Shown: in pieces, positions 6,166 to 8,326 of the stretch
Numbering within the stretch: position 1 is the first letter of the stretch
Layout of the letters: the number at the start of each line of letters is the position of its first letter
Program-made: the position numbers and the translations under genes
Source of the DNA: Gemmatimonadales bacterium
Lineage (GTDB): Bacteria > Gemmatimonadota > Gemmatimonadetes > Gemmatimonadales > GWC2-71-9
DNA: 8,326 bases
Reading direction: 5' to 3'
NCBI GenBank assembly: GCA_013816685.1
Contig: JACDDX010000062.1
Location: forward strand, 1 to 8,326
Notes under the pieces: generated by a model
The model's input: the letters and a program-made list of their open reading frames with translations, nothing else
What the model was told of the DNA's origin: nothing
Databases searched by the model: none

Positions 6166-7274
6166 GTCGCCGCCTCCTGGACGGGCGGCACCGCTTCGGC
6201 CACCAGGAGCTCCGCGTACACGGAGGCGTAACCGGCCGCCATCCGGGCTGGCGTCAGCCCGCTGGCACGGCGACGAGCGCTCTCGCCCAGGGCCGCACGC
6301 CGCGGTTCGCTCTCCATGAGGGAAGCCAGCGCACGGCGAAGCCAGGCCGCATCGTCCGGTGCCACGAAGACGGCCGCGCCGTGCCACAGCTCGCGCAGGC
6401 TCGGAATGTCGCTCAGGACGAGCGCGCACCCGGACAGCGCCGCCTCCAGCACGGCCAGACCGAACGGCTCGTAGCGAGCGGGCAGCGCGAAGATCGCCGC
6501 GCGACTCATCAGGGTCGCGAGCTGGGTCTCGTCGAGCACTCCCTCGAGCCGCAGCCTCGTGGGCACGAAGTCGGGAGCGCCAGCCGGCGGACGCGCATCG
6601 CCCGCGACACGCACCGTGAGTGAGCGCTCCGCGGCCGCCTCGTCGAGCGCCGCCATATTCTTCGCCGGATCCCAGACCCTCCCGGCCGAGAGGACGAACG
6701 GCTCCTTCTTCCCCACCTGGAAGCGCGTTCCATCTCGGCCGTTGTAGACCACTCGACCGCCGCGCACGCCGTAGTGGCGGTCGAGCTCGCCGAGCATGAA
6801 GCGCGAAGGCGCGACGACCGCGTCAGCGGCGGCAAGCCCGTCGCGCATCGCCAGGCGGTAACGCTCCCATGTCGGCGGAGCATGCTCACTATGTACCGCT
6901 GCCCACCAGGACAGCACGCACGAGTGGGCCACGGCGATCACCGGGGAGTTCCAGGGGAGGGCGCCGAACACCGGCTCGCTGAGGTGGATGATATCGGCAC
7001 CGAAGCGGGCTTCGATGCCGAGCAGCCAGTCGCCCGCCGCGCCGACATCCGGCCACGGATCGTTCATCCAGGGCAACCGGAACTCGCTCTCGAAGAGCTG
7101 CAGCCCGGGAATCGCGAGCGCGGCGGATCGCTGTCGGGAACTTGGCCGAGGACCCATCGTCGCGAGTGCGACCGTGATTCCGCTGGCGCTCAGCGCCGCC
7201 GCCAGCTCCAGCACATGCGTCCACACACCGCCGACGGCATCGGCGGTCATGAGAATCCGTTCAGGCCGCCGCAT
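6153..7274 (-). CDS. Glycosyltransferase family 4 (GT-B, retaining type)
   Basis: 373 residues. The N-terminus RILMTADAVGGVWTHVLELA (6-25) carries the Gly-rich acceptor-side loop (GGVW, 15-18) of GT4 enzymes. The middle has AVVAPSRFM (152-160) and VVYNGRDG (175-182), the 'V(I)xNG(V/I)D' element. The donor-binding half includes FVLSAGRVWDPAKN (193-206) and the EX7E motif in YEPFGLAVLEA (268-278; E269 and E277). GT4 enzymes transfer sugars from nucleotide donors with retention of configuration. I place the start at ATG 7274: it begins just before the first strand, and a GAGGTG lies 13 nt upstream. An ATG at 7250 would cut into that strand, and the longer upstream open frame only shadows the preceding gene. 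It overlaps the upstream gene by 14 nt. Its final codons contain the AGGAGG of the next gene. Confidence 0.9.
   Translation of the reverse strand: MRRPERILMTADAVGGVWTHVLELAAALSASGITVALATMGPRPSSRQRSAALAIPGLQLFESEFRLPWMNDPWPDVGAAGDWLLGIEARFGADIIHLSEPVFGALPWNSPVIAVAHSCVLSWWAAVHSEHAPPTWERYRLAMRDGLAAADAVVAPSRFMLGELDRHYGVRGGRVVYNGRDGTRFQVGKKEPFVLSAGRVWDPAKNMAALDEAAAERSLTVRVAGDARPPAGAPDFVPTRLRLEGVLDETQLATLMSRAAIFALPARYEPFGLAVLEAALSGCALVLSDIPSLRELWHGAAVFVAPDDAAWLRRALASLMESEPRRAALGESARRRASGLTPARMAAGYASVYAELLVAEAVPPVQEAATCAS
6173..6178 (-). promoter_or_regulatory. Consensus ribosome-binding site AGGAGG deciding the start at 6165
   Basis: Minus-strand AGGAGG, within the Gln-Glu-Ala codons at the end of the GT4 gene, sits 7 nt before ATG 6165. 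It is the only perfect Shine-Dalgarno I found before a gene start in the window. It suggests the CgeB-like trio can be initiated strongly and independently of coupling. Confidence 0.8.
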
Positions 7275-8286
7275 AAATCCGGTCCAGCACCTCTGCGAGC
7301 CTGACGTACTGCGTGGCCCCGCGGTCGAAGCCTGGGTCGAGGGCGAGGGTGCGCGCCCACGCCACCAGCGCCCGTCCGCCCCAGTCGTCGGGCGGCGATG
7401 CCAGCCGCGTCCGCGCCGTGCCGACGAGCAGGTCGGCGGTGAAATCGTAGAAGGAGCCGTTGACGTTACGGACGACGACACCGCCCTTCGTGCCATAGAA
7501 CGTCGCGCCGATGACCGCGTCGCTGCCGGCCGGGAGGTTCCAGGACGATGCCAGTCGCACCAGTCCGCCGCCCGCCAGGTCGAGCTGCGCAACCGCGAAA
7601 TCCTCCACCTGCTGCGCTCGGCCGGCGATGCGGCTCCCGCCCGCGTACAGCCGCGACGACACGTCGGCGACGGATGGATCGTCCAGCATCCATAGCGCGA
7701 GATCCACGAGATGAAGCATGAGATCCATCACGCAGCCGCCGCCCGACAGCGCCGGGTCGCGGAACCAGGCCTTGTCGGGCCCGTAGGCGTTGTGGAACTC
7801 GAGGTCCGCCGCATAGACCCGCCCGAGACTCCCGGAGCTCACCAGTGCGCGGGCCGCCAGCGTGGCTGCCAGTTGCCGGTAGCTCAAATCCACGCCGAGC
7901 AGGCGGTCGGCCGCGCGCGCCGCATCAACGACGCGCCGTGCTTCTGACGCCGTGCGCGCAAGTGGCTTCTGACAGAACACCGCGGCCCCCGCCTCCAGCG
8001 CGGCGACCGCCTGCTCGGCGTGCAGGGCGCTCGGCGTCGCGATGACGATGCCGTCCACGCCGGCCGCCAGCAGATCGTCGAGCGTGGAGCCGATCGCCGC
8101 CTCGGGGGCGATCGCCGCGGCGCGGGCCGTCTCCTCCGCCGCCGTGTCGGCGATGGCCGCGACGCATCCGGCTCCGCTGCGCGCCAGCGCGTCGAGCCGG
8201 TGGCGTCCGATCCAGCCGACACCGAGGAAACCCAGCCGGGGACAATCGGGCTGGGCGAGCAGGGAGCACGGGCTGGCCTGCGTCAC
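7261..8286 (-). CDS. Gfo/Idh/MocA family NAD(P)-dependent oxidoreductase
   Basis: 341 residues. An N-terminal Rossmann domain with the dinucleotide loop LGFLGVGWIGRHRL (18-31; GxGxxG at 22-27) is followed by VIATPSALHAEQAVAALEAG (81-100). The family's EKP motif appears as CQKPLA (105-110), a Glu-to-Gln variant with the lysine kept. The C-terminal alpha/beta domain has SGGGCVMDLMLHLVDLALWM (181-200), giving the D188-x3-H192 pair typical of the catalytic site. Members oxidise, reduce or epimerise sugars, sugar nucleotides and cyclitols. Beside four glycosyltransferases this one probably modifies a sugar or polyol building block (inference). The GTG start at 8286 gives a 17-residue leader before the Rossmann strand and forms a GTGA overlap with an upstream frame; no strong ribosome-binding site is seen. 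Confidence 0.9.
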   Translation of the reverse strand: MTQASPCSLLAQPDCPRLGFLGVGWIGRHRLDALARSGAGCVAAIADTAAEETARAAAIAPEAAIGSTLDDLLAAGVDGIVIATPSALHAEQAVAALEAGAAVFCQKPLARTASEARRVVDAARAADRLLGVDLSYRQLAATLAARALVSSGSLGRVYAADLEFHNAYGPDKAWFRDPALSGGGCVMDLMLHLVDLALWMLDDPSVADVSSRLYAGGSRIAGRAQQVEDFAVAQLDLAGGGLVRLASSWNLPAGSDAVIGATFYGTKGGVVVRNVNGSFYDFTADLLVGTARTRLASPPDDWGGRALVAWARTLALDPGFDRGATQYVRLAEVLDRIYAAA

Positions 8287-8326
8287 ACCAGCACCAGCGC
8301 CTTCAGAAATCCGTCAGGGCGCGTGC
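8283..8326 (-). CDS. Last 13-14 codons of an upstream operon gene, partial
   Basis: A minus-strand frame enters from the right edge and ends at TGA 8285-8283, reading TRPDGFLKALVLV before the stop. The stop overlaps the next gene's GTG by 4 nt, the same GTGA arrangement used at two other junctions here, which is the main reason to believe it. Too little is present to name the family; a dehydrogenase-type C-terminus would be compatible but is not shown. Confidence 0.4.
   Translation of the reverse strand, partial: TRPDGFLKALVLV

Noticed and set aside
6166..6429. N-terminal extension of the first CgeB-like gene to an upstream start at 6429
   Set aside because: The extra 88 residues are Arg/Gly/Pro-rich, overlap the GT4 coding region, and a perfect AGGAGG with correct spacing supports ATG 6165.
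7275..7592. N-terminal extension of the GT4 gene to 7592
   Set aside because: The extra 106 residues are a frame-shadow of the Gfo/Idh gene; the GT4 fold begins right at the 7274 start.

Overview
The window is G+C-rich, gene-dense bacterial DNA, with strong GC bias at third codon positions, several GTG starts and very little intergenic space. This fits a high-GC Gram-negative bacterium (Proteobacteria, Gemmatimonadota or Acidobacteriota-like), but nothing here fixes the taxon. I saw no rRNA, tRNA, CRISPR array, insertion sequence or attachment site. No stretch over 300 bases lacks a gene; the largest gaps are 13 and 9 bases.

Layout: the left edge (1-194, + strand) is the 3' end of a gene resembling the N-terminal half of a clan GH-A glycoside hydrolase barrel, apparently stopped early. 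Everything else is one minus-strand operon entering from the right edge. In transcription order: the last codons of an unidentified gene (8326-8283), a Gfo/Idh/MocA oxidoreductase (8286-7261), a family-4 GT-B glycosyltransferase (7274-6153), three tandem CgeB-like GT-B glycosyltransferases (6165-5056, 5059-3890, 3893-2787), a CmoB-like SAM methyltransferase (2790-2008), and a 596-residue two-domain protein joining a phosphoribosyltransferase-like domain to a degenerate aminoglycoside-phosphotransferase-like kinase domain (1998-208). Six junctions overlap, four of them by exactly 4 nt, so the genes are probably translationally coupled. No promoter is visible; it should lie beyond the right edge.

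Working model (inference): the operon makes a modified sugar or small glycoconjugate. The Gfo/Idh enzyme would redox-modify a sugar or cyclitol, the four glycosyltransferases would add or join sugar units, and the methyltransferase would cap or decorate the product. The PRTase/kinase fusion could supply a ribosyl or phosphoryl chemistry. The gene set looks like a compact saccharide natural-product or surface-glycan cluster with no named product that I know of. The fusion protein and the tandem CgeB-like trio are its most distinctive parts.
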